NCBI GenBank assembly: GCA_007376295.1
Contig: VMGB01000002.1
Location: 1 to 64,000 of the forward strand
Origin: Parcubacteria group bacterium Gr01-1014_13
GTDB taxonomy: Bacteria; Patescibacteria; ABY1; Magasanikbacterales; GWA2-37-8
Reading direction: 5' to 3'
DNA: 64,000 nt
Made by a program: the position numbers and the translations under genes. Shown here in pieces: positions 1-6,544 of the stretch. The notes below the pieces were generated by a model. That model was given only the letters and a program-made list of their open reading frames with translations. It searched no databases and was not told the DNA's origin. Each line of letters begins with the position of its first letter. Position 1 is the first letter of the stretch.

Positions 1-273
1 AACAGTTGCAGGGGTGGCCAATGTGCCGCTGGCCGTATACAAAGCATTGCCACCAGTAGCGGCATCGTACAAAACAAAAATCATGCTTTGAGTGGTGGTG
101 GCCAGACTGCCGCTGATTAACAATTTTCCTTGGTAAGTGATGATGGAAGGGGCGGTGGCGGCGGAAGCGAATTTGGAAAAAATAATTATAAATGCAAAAA
201 ACAAAACTAGCCCAAATATCAAAAAAATGGGAAGGTTTTTTTGTTCTTTTTTCACTTTTCTGACTTCCTCCAT
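1..273 (-). CDS. Secreted surface protein, N-terminal part only
   Basis: Partial gene that continues beyond the window start. Reading leftwards from the ATG at 271-273 gives a positively charged N-terminus (MEEVRKVKKEQK), one hydrophobic segment at about residues 17-33 and an AxA-type cleavage region (FASAATAP), followed by a Thr/Ser/Gly-rich stretch containing ITYQGKLL and YDAATGGNALY. This is a signal peptide or anchor followed by an extracellular domain. The 'YQGKL ... IxFxLYDAxxGGxxLY' style is common at the start of large fibre- or adhesin-like proteins of Parcubacteria (family knowledge from memory). No Shine-Dalgarno is visible. Function unknown; it is likely a cell-surface protein. 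Confidence 0.7.
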   Translation of the reverse strand, partial: MEEVRKVKKEQKNLPIFLIFGLVLFFAFIIIFSKFASAATAPSIITYQGKLLISGSLATTTQSMIFVLYDAATGGNALYTASGTLATPATV

Positions 274-317
274 AGCGTCGTTTCTAAAAACTCGGCATGC
301 GTTCTTTATATATATAC

Positions 318-323
318 ATTATA
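318..323 (-). promoter_or_regulatory. Possible -10 box (TATAAT) of the leftward surface-protein gene
   Basis: TATAAT on the minus strand lies about 45 bp upstream of the start at 273. No convincing -35 element sits 17 bp upstream of it. Confidence 0.3.
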
Positions 324-366
324 CAACTTTTTACCCTCTTTTTCTATCATAAAATGACGTCAAAAC

Positions 367-375
367 TGTGGATAA
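367..375 (-). promoter_or_regulatory. DnaA-box-like 9-mer (TTATCCACA)
   Basis: The minus strand reads TTATCCACA, a perfect consensus DnaA box, in the gap between two leftward genes. It is isolated, so it may be chance or a DnaA-titrating or regulatory site. Confidence 0.35.
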
Positions 376-396
376 GTAAGTCAAAATTTGACATCT

Positions 397-430
397 CAAA
401 AAAAATAAAAAACCCAGACTAAATCTGGGG
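397..430 (-). terminator. Intrinsic terminator of the leftward surface-protein operon
   Basis: A CCCAGA/TCTGGG stem with a 5-nt loop (413-429) is followed on the minus strand by a long T-rich run. It lies about 30 bp past the stop at 459. Confidence 0.75.
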
Positions 431-458
431 GTAAAATATGATTTTGACCACTACCGCT

Positions 459-1346
459 TTATTTTTTTCTTCTCCAAAAAATTAAAAAACCGATAAATAA
501 TATCATCACTGCCAAGATAATTTTACTCCACTTCGGAAAATACCAAACATAGGAGATTGCCGAAACAATCTGATTAGTGCGACCGTAATTAATTTTTACT
601 TGCGCGGAATAAAGACCAGGCAAACTAATATTATTTTTTAAAATTATTTCCGGATGAAGCACGCGTTTGGAACCGGCCAATAATTTATTTCCCAAAATTA
701 TTGGTTCAGAAAAAATTTCTTCGCCTCGCCAATTTCTGATTCCAATTTTTCCTTGCATCAAAACTTCTATAGTGCCATTATTTTTTAAATTTAAATCAAA
801 TTTTAATTTTTTTTCTGTAAAAATATTTTTCAATGATTCAAATTTTTCTATTTCTACAGATTCTTTTACCAAGCCTTTTACCTGTAAGGTTAGCAAAGAA
901 ACAAGCCTTGCCGACAAGCTTGCTTGGTCGCTTTTTTCCAAAACCGGCTCAACAGTTAATCCTAAATAATAAGAACCGGCCACGGTATCGGCCGGGGTTT
1001 TTATAATAAAATTTACCGATTTGGTTTCACCCGATTTAATATTAACAAAATTATTTTCCGGATAAACCCAACTTTCAGCGGCATCAATTCCCTTTTCAAA
1101 AACCGGCCTGCCATTTTCATCTTGTCTCATTCCTAAAACATTTAATTTAAAAACTAAATCATTTTTTTCCGAATTTTTTATTTTTATAACCATCGTTTCG
1201 CTGATATCCTGATCAATAGTGAACAAAGCTTTCACGGGTGAAATTTCAAAAGCGCGCGCCGGGATGACGGCAATAAAAAAAATAATAAATCCTAATAAAA
1301 AAATTAGATAAAGTGGTAATTTAAATAATCTGTTTAAATCTTTCAT
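459..1346 (-). CDS. Secreted Ig-like protein with C-terminal membrane anchor, DUF916/WxL-interacting-like
   Basis: A 295-residue protein with an N-terminal signal segment (about residues 10-30, ending AxA), an extracellular beta-rich body and a C-terminal transmembrane helix (about 270-288) followed by WRRKK. The segment starting FEISPVKALFTIDQ, then 'G(E/D)TKSVNFIIKTP...GSYYLGL', is typical of DUF916/WxL-interacting-protein-like domains that bracket a cell-wall partner (recognition from memory). It is the last gene of a leftward operon, 14 bp after the small surface protein that could be its partner. No Shine-Dalgarno is seen. Role inferred: anchoring or assembly of surface protein. Confidence in the exact family is moderate. 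Confidence 0.75.
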   Translation of the reverse strand: MKDLNRLFKLPLYLIFLLGFIIFFIAVIPARAFEISPVKALFTIDQDISETMVIKIKNSEKNDLVFKLNVLGMRQDENGRPVFEKGIDAAESWVYPENNFVNIKSGETKSVNFIIKTPADTVAGSYYLGLTVEPVLEKSDQASLSARLVSLLTLQVKGLVKESVEIEKFESLKNIFTEKKLKFDLNLKNNGTIEVLMQGKIGIRNWRGEEIFSEPIILGNKLLAGSKRVLHPEIILKNNISLPGLYSAQVKINYGRTNQIVSAISYVWYFPKWSKIILAVMILFIGFLIFWRRKK

Positions 1347-1360
1347 AAAATAAATCTGTG

Positions 1361-1996
1361 TTAAATATTAGTTGATGCAGTCAAAATCACAGACTGGCTG
1401 CGCCCGCCCGCCACGCTAGCGCTGCTCATAGATGCTTTAAACGTTAAGGTTGTTTGTTGGCTTGTTACCGACGTACCTGAGGAAGATAAATTCAAACCAG
1501 CAGTAATGGCTCGGTCGTCGCTAAAAGCGGCGCCTGGACCGTTCACCGCCACGCCATATTCTTCCGTTCCAGCGCTTACCGTTCCATCGCTGACAGCAGA
1601 CAAGCTTGTACCGCTAACACTGGCCACCGATAAAACATAACCGGTACTGGCTTCAGCCGTAACAGAAACAACCGCTGATGAGGTTGCTACTGCAGACACG
1701 CTCAGTGTTCCCAGATCAATTGTGGCAGTATCTATGCTTATGGTCAAAACACTGGCAAAATCCATGGCTTGAAAACCTCCGATAACTGTATAGGTACTGC
1801 TGGTAGTGAATCCAACTGGCGATTCTCCAGCCGTATCTTGCAAACTATAAGTACCGCTAGTACTAAGAATTCCACCCGAATCAATGCTGTCGGCAAAAAT
1901 TGTATAATTGGTTGAAGACATTAAACCCCACGAAACGGAAGGGAACGCCAAAAATCCTAATAGAATAATACTTAAAAAGAAACTTGATTTGCGCAT
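1361..1996 (-). CDS. Small secreted Ser/Thr-rich surface protein
   Basis: A 211-residue protein with a clear signal peptide (hydrophobic residues 5-24). The body is almost entirely Ser, Thr, Ala, Val and Gly with no cysteine, predicted as all-beta and extracellular. An N-terminal motif 'STNYTIFADSIDSGG...YSLQDTAGESPVG' recurs in many Candidate Phyla Radiation surface proteins (memory). The C-terminal half ('ATSSAVVSVTAEASTGYVLSVAS ... QSVILTAST') resembles WxL-type domains in layout, and the next gene is DUF916-like, which usually accompanies such proteins. It lies 7 bp after the O-antigen-ligase-like gene and 14 bp before the anchor protein, so it is probably co-transcribed with them. Confidence 0.75.
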   Translation of the reverse strand: MRKSSFFLSIILLGFLAFPSVSWGLMSSTNYTIFADSIDSGGILSTSGTYSLQDTAGESPVGFTTSSTYTVIGGFQAMDFASVLTISIDTATIDLGTLSVSAVATSSAVVSVTAEASTGYVLSVASVSGTSLSAVSDGTVSAGTEEYGVAVNGPGAAFSDDRAITAGLNLSSSGTSVTSQQTTLTFKASMSSASVAGGRSQSVILTASTNI

Positions 1997-2003
1997 ATGT
2001 CAT

Positions 2004-4289
2004 TTACTTTTTTTCCGCTCCCAATACCAAGGATTTTATTTTGGCGATTATTTCTTTGTTGCCCGGATTCAAGTCTTTAACTTTATAATAATACTCCAAA
2101 GCTTTTGTTTTTTCGCTTCGCACCTCATAGAACAAACCCAAACTATACAAAGCATTGGAATAATTTGGCTGTATTCGCACGGCCTCCAGCCATAATTTCT
2201 CCGCATCATCTTTGTCGTTTCTTGCGCCGCGATTGTAAAGAAGCCGGCCAAAATTAAATAATATCTCGGAATTGTTTACGCCCAAAGGCAAAAGATTTCT
2301 GTAAGTCTCTATGGCTTTATCCAGTTCTTTATTGGATTCATAAGCGGCGGTTAAACTCACATAAGCCGCAACATAATCTTTTTTTAAATCGATGGATTTT
2401 TGATAATACTCAATGGCTTTGGCAAAATTATTTTGCAGCATGTAATTATTTCCCAAGCGCCACACTATCACCGGATTTGTCGGTTCAAGTTCGCTGGCTC
2501 GATTCAAAGATTTAACAGACCAGTCCATAGCTTCCGGCACCAAGGCGGCGGCATTATCGTACATCGTTGCCAAATTTTCCCAAATTGCCACGGCATTAGG
2601 AGAAATATCAGTCGCGGTTTTGGCTTCATTCACAGCTCTGGCCAGAAGGTCGGTTACGACTTGTACATCGGGCTTGCTCTCTTGCGCCAGCTTGCTGGCC
2701 TGAACCAAATAAGCGCGCGCCAGCGCCGAATGATATATATCGGAATTGCCATGCAGCGACAAAGCTTTTTGTAATTTTGATTCCGCTACCGCATAATCCT
2801 GACTGGCTAAAGCGCCAACAAATATTCGGTCGGCAAAATAAAATCTGACGCCTATTACGCCGACCATTACCACCGCGGCCATCACTACAATCACGCTAAA
2901 AGAAAAAGCCAGTTTGTACTGAGGTGTGTTTTCAAGGGTGAAATGTTTTTCTTTCACCACGTTATGGCCAAGCAGAGATAATCCGGATATTATCATACCC
3001 AGTAATAACCACCAGAAAATCCAAAGAGAAACATTATAAAAATTTGTAACCATACCCACCCACATTACTATCCAGGCAATTACAGTCAAAAATACATCCA
3101 AACGGATATTGCTCTTGCTCAAATTAAGACTAAAAGTAATGCCGGAACTGCTCCCTCTAGATTTAAACCAAGTGGTAAACACATGCCCCAAAACGAACAA
3201 AAGCATAAACACAAATCCCAAAGCCAACAACAATCCCCCTTCGGATAAAATAGCAAAAAAGGTATTAAGGGGCTGATTAAATCTGAGTGACCATGCGGTT
3301 TTATCAAAATTAAAATCAACGGTTCTGAATTTAGAAAAATCAACGGCAAATGTTCCCAGCCCACTGCCAACCAAAAAATCTTTGGCTCCGGAAAATAAAA
3401 CATTTTTTGTTATCGACCATGAAGGCTTAGCGCTCAACGAAGTTTCGGCCGGCAAAACCGATTGCAGAGACCGCGGACTGCCAAACATTATAAAGACGCT
3501 AGTTACTATCAACAAAGCAAACAAAACCGAAAGCCAGCCCAATCGGGCATCTTGCAAAAAACTAACTCCCAATAATAAAAGCAGTATCAAGCCTACCAGC
3601 ATCACCCACCAAAGAAACGCATAACCCATTACCAAGAGCGGCACTGCCGCTAGTATCATTATAAAAAAATAAAATAAAGCTCTGCTCACGCCAATATTCT
3701 TTTTTATCAGCGATCCGGCGGACAGGATAAAAATTATAATCATCCATAAACTAAAGGAGCTGTTCACGCTATCGACCACATTCCAAGCAAAACCGACAAA
3801 TGGCAAGTTTAAACCAAAAAGTGTTTTTAAAATAAATAAAGTAGAAGCCGCTCCTCCCACCAATAATACCGTATCAAAAACTCCGCGCCATCGTTCGGGA
3901 TTATGAAGCGTATTAACGATAACAAAATAAAATAAAACTAAAAAAAACAAGAACACAAAATTCAAAATAAAATATTCACCACGACCAAGAAAACTGTCGT
4001 ACAGATTAACAGAAAACAGAGCGGATACCAAGGCCACCGCTAAAAATATGAGCAGAGGAATATCAAGTACCGATAACCGATAAGAAATTTTTTTTGCTAA
4101 AACAATTTTGACCGCAAAAAGCAACAAACTTAAGAGTAAAAAACCTATAAAAACATACTGCTTGGATAATACATGGGGGTTAAATAAATTTTTATCAATA
4201 AAAAGAGATGCTAAAATAATATTTAATAGAATAACTCCATAAGAAGCTAGATCAAAAAATTTAATTAGGCCTTGATTTTGAGTTGACAT
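2004..4289 (-). CDS. O-antigen ligase/Wzy-like membrane protein with C-terminal TPR repeats
   Basis: 761 residues in two parts. Residues 1-470 contain about a dozen hydrophobic helices with a large loop at 260-345 (containing 'FLVGSGLGTFAVDF'), the layout of the O-antigen ligase/polymerase superfamily (PF04932). Residues about 485-755 are helical tetratricopeptide repeats, clear in 'AKAIEYYQKSIDLKKDYVAAY', 'ILFNFGRLLYNRGA' and 'ALYSLGLFYEVRSEKTKALEYYYK'. Fusions of this kind are frequent in Candidate Phyla Radiation genomes. Likely role: transfer or polymerisation of surface glycans, or glycosylation of the secreted proteins encoded just downstream. First gene of the three-gene leftward operon; no Shine-Dalgarno before the ATG. 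Confidence 0.85.
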   Translation of the reverse strand: MSTQNQGLIKFFDLASYGVILLNIILASLFIDKNLFNPHVLSKQYVFIGFLLLSLLLFAVKIVLAKKISYRLSVLDIPLLIFLAVALVSALFSVNLYDSFLGRGEYFILNFVFLFFLVLFYFVIVNTLHNPERWRGVFDTVLLVGGAASTLFILKTLFGLNLPFVGFAWNVVDSVNSSFSLWMIIIFILSAGSLIKKNIGVSRALFYFFIMILAAVPLLVMGYAFLWWVMLVGLILLLLLGVSFLQDARLGWLSVLFALLIVTSVFIMFGSPRSLQSVLPAETSLSAKPSWSITKNVLFSGAKDFLVGSGLGTFAVDFSKFRTVDFNFDKTAWSLRFNQPLNTFFAILSEGGLLLALGFVFMLLFVLGHVFTTWFKSRGSSSGITFSLNLSKSNIRLDVFLTVIAWIVMWVGMVTNFYNVSLWIFWWLLLGMIISGLSLLGHNVVKEKHFTLENTPQYKLAFSFSVIVVMAAVVMVGVIGVRFYFADRIFVGALASQDYAVAESKLQKALSLHGNSDIYHSALARAYLVQASKLAQESKPDVQVVTDLLARAVNEAKTATDISPNAVAIWENLATMYDNAAALVPEAMDWSVKSLNRASELEPTNPVIVWRLGNNYMLQNNFAKAIEYYQKSIDLKKDYVAAYVSLTAAYESNKELDKAIETYRNLLPLGVNNSEILFNFGRLLYNRGARNDKDDAEKLWLEAVRIQPNYSNALYSLGLFYEVRSEKTKALEYYYKVKDLNPGNKEIIAKIKSLVLGAEKK

Positions 4290-4384
4290 ATTATTGTTTA
4301 AATATTTTAAAGGCAGTGTTTAAATTATACCATGTCTTATATTTTCAAGCAAAGTGAACAGAGCAAGTGTTTATACACAGGTTT

Positions 4385-4413
4385 TTGACAATTTTAAATT
4401 AATAAATTATAAT
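4385..4413 (+). promoter_or_regulatory. Consensus sigma-70 promoter of the LAGLIDADG-like gene
   Basis: TTGACA (4385-4390), a 17-bp spacer and TATAAT (4408-4413) form a perfect consensus promoter. The predicted start (about 4420) falls directly in the first TGTTTC operator. Confidence 0.9.
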
Positions 4414-4418
4414 GAGTA

Positions 4419-4454
4419 TGTTTCTCAGAGAAACAGAATGTTTCATAAGAAACT
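4419..4454. promoter_or_regulatory. Two TGTTTC palindromic operators at +1 to +35
   Basis: TGTTTC-N5-GAAACA at 4419-4435 and TGTTTC-N4-GAAACT at 4439-4454 lie immediately downstream of the -10 box and before the GTG start, the position of a repressor site. A third copy lies beyond the gene at 4848-4863. Confidence 0.65.
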
Positions 4455-4457
4455 TAT

Positions 4458-4835
4458 GTGTTAGAAACAATTCCGCTCCTACCCCTACCATCATATGACT
4501 TCATTGCCGGTCTATTAACTAGTACCGGATCTTTTCTTTGGGTAAAACAAAAAAACTCAGAGGTACCGGTTTTTCAGCTCAAAATGCAAGCTGGGGATCA
4601 TGAGCTACTTGAACTTGTCAAATCCAAGTTAAGAATTAAAGAAAGTATACACCAATATATACATCAAGGCCGTAACTACTCACTTTTGCTCATCAGAAGC
4701 AGAAAAACAATTGAAACTATACTTATACCTATCTTTGATGGGCGGTTATTTGGACAAAAACAGGTTCAATTTGATTTATGGAAAAAGAAATACTTTGAGA
4801 AGAAACTTGATTTTGTGTATAAAAAGCATTCTTAA
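4458..4835 (+). CDS. Single-motif LAGLIDADG-fold protein without catalytic acidic residues
   Basis: A 125-residue protein matching the LAGLIDADG_1 (PF00961) layout throughout: the helix 'DFIAGLLTSTGSF' (residues 14-26), then 'QAGDHELLELVKSKL', 'RNYSLLLIRSRKTIE', 'LIPIFDGRLFGQKQ' and 'FDLWKKKY'. In active homing endonucleases the helix ends in Asp-x-(Asp/Glu)-Gly; here both acidic positions are Thr (GLLTSTG), so DNA cleavage is very unlikely. A single motif implies a homodimer binding a palindrome. It is free-standing, not inside an intron or intein that I can see. Start is GTG at 4458; no Shine-Dalgarno. It follows a consensus promoter overlaid by two palindromes, suggesting an autoregulating DNA-binding protein (inference). 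Confidence 0.75.
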   Translation: MLETIPLLPLPSYDFIAGLLTSTGSFLWVKQKNSEVPVFQLKMQAGDHELLELVKSKLRIKESIHQYIHQGRNYSLLLIRSRKTIETILIPIFDGRLFGQKQVQFDLWKKKYFEKKLDFVYKKHS

Positions 4836-4847
4836 ATATATAAATGT

Positions 4848-4863
4848 TCCGTGTGAAACATTT
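4848..4863. promoter_or_regulatory. Third TGTTYC-N4-GAAACA operator
   Basis: TGTTCC-GTGT-GAAACA lies 12 bp past the stop of the LAGLIDADG-like gene. It has the same half-sites and spacing as the pair in front of the gene. Confidence 0.5.
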
Positions 4864-4903
4864 ATCTCAAAAAATGCCTTATACACTGGATAAATTGAGT
4901 TAT

Positions 4904-4925
4904 TTGTATACTCTAGTCTATACAA
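4904..4925. promoter_or_regulatory. TTGTAT-N10-ATACAA operator
   Basis: One of five copies in the window (others at 10855, 43012, 43094 and 43195) with identical half-sites and 10-bp spacing. It sits between two converging genes, next to DnaA-box-like 9-mers. Confidence 0.6.
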
Positions 4926-4945
4926 TTGTGCACTTAACCACCCAT

Positions 4946-4966
4946 TTATACACAGAGTTATCCACT
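4946..4966 (+). promoter_or_regulatory. Pair of DnaA-box-like 9-mers
   Basis: TTATACACA (4946-4954) and TTATCCACT (4958-4966) each differ from the consensus TTATCCACA by one base. Another TTATACACA is at 4371-4379 on the other side of the LAGLIDADG-like gene. Confidence 0.4.
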
Positions 4967-4983
4967 TTTATAAACACCCAGAC

Positions 4984-5011
4984 AAAAATAAAAGGAGCGT
5001 TTTTGCGCTCC
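4984..5011 (-). terminator. Terminator of the Cys-rich operon
   Basis: A GGAGCG/CGCTCC stem is followed by a T-rich run on the minus strand, just past the stop at 5026. Confidence 0.75.
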
Positions 5012-5025
5012 AGAATAAACAACTA

Positions 5026-5292
5026 TTACTCGTCAGGTACGTAATCCTTAGGCTTCTCAGAAAAAAGTTTCATAGAAGCAATGGCGTGGGTTTGATCGCT
5101 TAGATCTTCACCTGTTACAGCGTCAAATGGTCCCTCCGCAACATCTAACCAAACCTTGCCTTCACTAACAGCTACTACTTCATCCTTCTCATAAAGGCCG
5201 CGTATAGCAACCCAAACGGTTTGCCCCTTCTTAAATACAGGCTTTGCACTAGGTTTTGGCTTATTATTAGCCTTTTTCTTGCTTTTCGCCAT
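5026..5292 (-). CDS. Small hypothetical protein with basic N-terminus
   Basis: 88 residues. The first 25 are Lys-rich (MAKSKKKANNKPKPSAKP); the rest looks like a small beta-barrel (SH3/KOW-like 'FKKGQTVWVAIRGLYEKDEVVAVSEGKVWLDV', by eye only), ending in an acidic tail. I chose the ATG at 5290-5292 because it follows the upstream stop by 2 bp with an AAGGGATGG Shine-Dalgarno; an earlier in-frame start at 5307 would overlap that gene further. Third gene of a minus-strand operon with two Cys-rich genes. I do not recognise the family; a nucleic-acid-associated role is only a guess. Confidence 0.65.
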   Translation of the reverse strand: MAKSKKKANNKPKPSAKPVFKKGQTVWVAIRGLYEKDEVVAVSEGKVWLDVAEGPFDAVTGEDLSDQTHAIASMKLFSEKPKDYVPDE

Positions 5293-5294
5293 TT

Positions 5295-5534
5295 TTACTT
5301 TAACCATCCCTTCTCTTTCATTGCCTTGCATTCACCGCAACAATCCTTAATCTCGGTAGTGAAGTCACTTTCCGAAATTTTGGTAGTCAAGGCATAGCAA
5401 TGCTTACAATAGTAACACATGGCAGTCCCGGCGGGCAGACTACTACTATCTATCATCTTAGGTTCATTTTCGTCACGCCTCTTCTTAAAGGCTTCTACAG
5501 CAAGCCTCTGTTCTTTTGATACAGTTTCTTTCAT
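5295..5534 (-). CDS. Small Cys-rich, probably zinc-binding protein
   Basis: 79 residues with six cysteines: CYYCKHC in the middle and CCGEC near the C-terminus, the spacing of a zinc-ribbon or treble-clef-like site. The N-terminal third is a charged helix. The ATG overlaps the stop of the preceding gene (TAATG) and has an AAAGGAG Shine-Dalgarno, so translation is coupled. Family not recognised. Confidence 0.65.
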   Translation of the reverse strand: MKETVSKEQRLAVEAFKKRRDENEPKMIDSSSLPAGTAMCYYCKHCYALTTKISESDFTTEIKDCCGECKAMKEKGWLK

Positions 5535-5989
5535 TACGGACTCCTTTTTGGTTCAGAGATCTGGTATAGACGCTCTGATTGGTTGCAACAGACAACTTGA
5601 CCTTCCACCCATGTTCCTGCCATATACGAGGTATTAGCCAAATCATTAAGGTGCCGGTGCCGCGTACAATCACCCTTCATTTCAGACGGACAACAGGCAC
5701 AAAGATCTTTAACTTCGGCATTAAAAAGTTGCGGCTGAAGATTACCAATCGTAGGCTTCGTGGGATCAAACTCTTCACCACGATGACTGAAAATCCGAAG
5801 CTTTTGGTATGAGAAACACGTTTTGATGATATGTTCTTGCCGTACGCCAGGTGTCTTGAATTCACCAATTAAATCAGAAGCCATATGATAGGCACAACCT
5901 AATTCATTTCTGCAACTTTTGCAGAGTGACTGAATCTTATGCTCCTTAAGCGATTTAATATTCTGACATGTTTCTTCTGAATTTGACAT
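5534..5989 (-). CDS. Cys-rich hypothetical protein, first gene of operon
   Basis: 151 residues with about ten cysteines and several histidines: 'CQNI', 'LCKSCRNELGCAYH', 'ETC/IIKTCFSYQ', 'LCACCPSEMKGDCTRHRH' and 'VVCC'. Two CxxC clusters with nearby His suggest two structural metal sites. It has a strong Shine-Dalgarno (TAGGAGG, 5 bp before ATG) and a TTGACA-17-TATATT promoter, unlike the core genes of this genome. Followed by two small genes with overlapping or near-touching starts and one terminator, so it is a self-contained operon placed beside two tRNA genes. No family recognised. Confidence 0.65.
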   Translation of the reverse strand: MSNSEETCQNIKSLKEHKIQSLCKSCRNELGCAYHMASDLIGEFKTPGVRQEHIIKTCFSYQKLRIFSHRGEEFDPTKPTIGNLQPQLFNAEVKDLCACCPSEMKGDCTRHRHLNDLANTSYMAGTWVEGQVVCCNQSERLYQISEPKRSP

Positions 5990-6016
5990 GTTGACCTCCT
6001 AAAGGTGTTGAAGGCA

Positions 6017-6045
6017 AATATAACGAAAAGGTGACGGCGTGTCAA
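6017..6045 (-). promoter_or_regulatory. Promoter of the Cys-rich operon
   Basis: On the minus strand TTGACA (6040-6045) and TATATT (6017-6022) are separated by 17 bp. The Shine-Dalgarno and ATG follow within 35 bp. Confidence 0.85.
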
Positions 6046-6087
6046 GCGCTTGCCAACAGATAAATTTTGAGTTAAAATGCCCACATT

Positions 6088-6159
6088 GCCCCTGTCGTTC
6101 AGTGGATAGGACAAGGGTTTCCTAAACCTTAAACCCAGGTTCGACTCCTGGTGGGGGCA
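6088..6159 (+). tRNA. tRNA-Arg(CCT)
   Basis: Complete cloverleaf: acceptor GCCCCTG/TGGGGGC, anticodon loop TTCCTAA giving anticodon CCT, T-arm CCAGG-TTCGACT-CCTGG, discriminator A. The CCA end is not encoded. Confidence 0.93.
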
Positions 6160-6172
6160 CAGAAGGTCAACT

Positions 6173-6243
6173 GGGCCTATGGTCTAGTGGCATGACGTAG
6201 CATTCGCATTGCTGAAACGCGAGTTCGATTCTCGCTAGGTCCA
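6173..6243 (+). tRNA. tRNA-Ala(CGC)
   Basis: Acceptor GGGCCTA/TAGGTCC carries the G3:U70 wobble pair that specifies alanine. The anticodon stem is TAGCA/TGCTG with loop TTCGCAT, anticodon CGC, reading GCG. CCA is not encoded. It lies 13 bp after tRNA-Arg. Confidence 0.92.
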
Positions 6244-6249
6244 CAAAAT

Positions 6250-6468
6250 ATGTTTTCATTACAACCACAATTCTTCGATATATTTGGAGCCATCGCTTTT
6301 GTTTTTATCATCTACTTTTCTATACGAGGATTGTTTGACAGACAAATTTTGTGGGGACTATTTGGCAAGAAAATTCCTAACTGGATGCTAATTACCCTTT
6401 TATCAATAGGACTCTTGGGATTAATCATAGATAGTATAATGGTTTACACGTTTTATCTAAAATACTAA
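6250..6468 (+). CDS. Small membrane protein with two helices
   Basis: 72 residues with hydrophobic helices at about 8-27 and 45-68, separated by a basic loop (GKKIPNW). The ATG begins 6 bp after tRNA-Ala, so it may be read from the tRNA transcript. There is no Shine-Dalgarno. The family is not recognised; coding is supported by an intact frame and amphipathic layout only. Confidence 0.6.
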   Translation: MFSLQPQFFDIFGAIAFVFIIYFSIRGLFDRQILWGLFGKKIPNWMLITLLSIGLLGLIIDSIMVYTFYLKY

Positions 6469-6488
6469 GGTATTTTCTTCGTTCACTC

Positions 6489-6514
6489 GAGAAAGAAAAT
6501 TTATTTTCTTTCTC
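6489..6514. repeat. Perfect 11-bp inverted repeat
   Basis: GAGAAAGAAAA / TTTTCTTTCTC arms with a 4-bp TTTA loop, between the small membrane protein and rmuC. It may be a weak terminator or mRNA-end stabiliser. Confidence 0.5.
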
Positions 6515-6544
6515 CTCATTCAACTTGAAAATAATTTTTACCGT

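Noticed and set aside
137..352. Rightward open frame of 71 codons at the window start
   Set aside because: It overlaps the leftward secreted protein with clear signal peptide and has no start signals or plausible composition.
4458..4835. Active homing endonuclease within an intron or intein
   Set aside because: Both catalytic acids are missing and the flanks do not belong to one interrupted gene.
4836..5025. Possible small RNA between the LAGLIDADG-like gene and the Cys-rich operon
   Set aside because: No promoter in this gap on either strand; only operators, DnaA-like boxes and the leftward terminator are visible.
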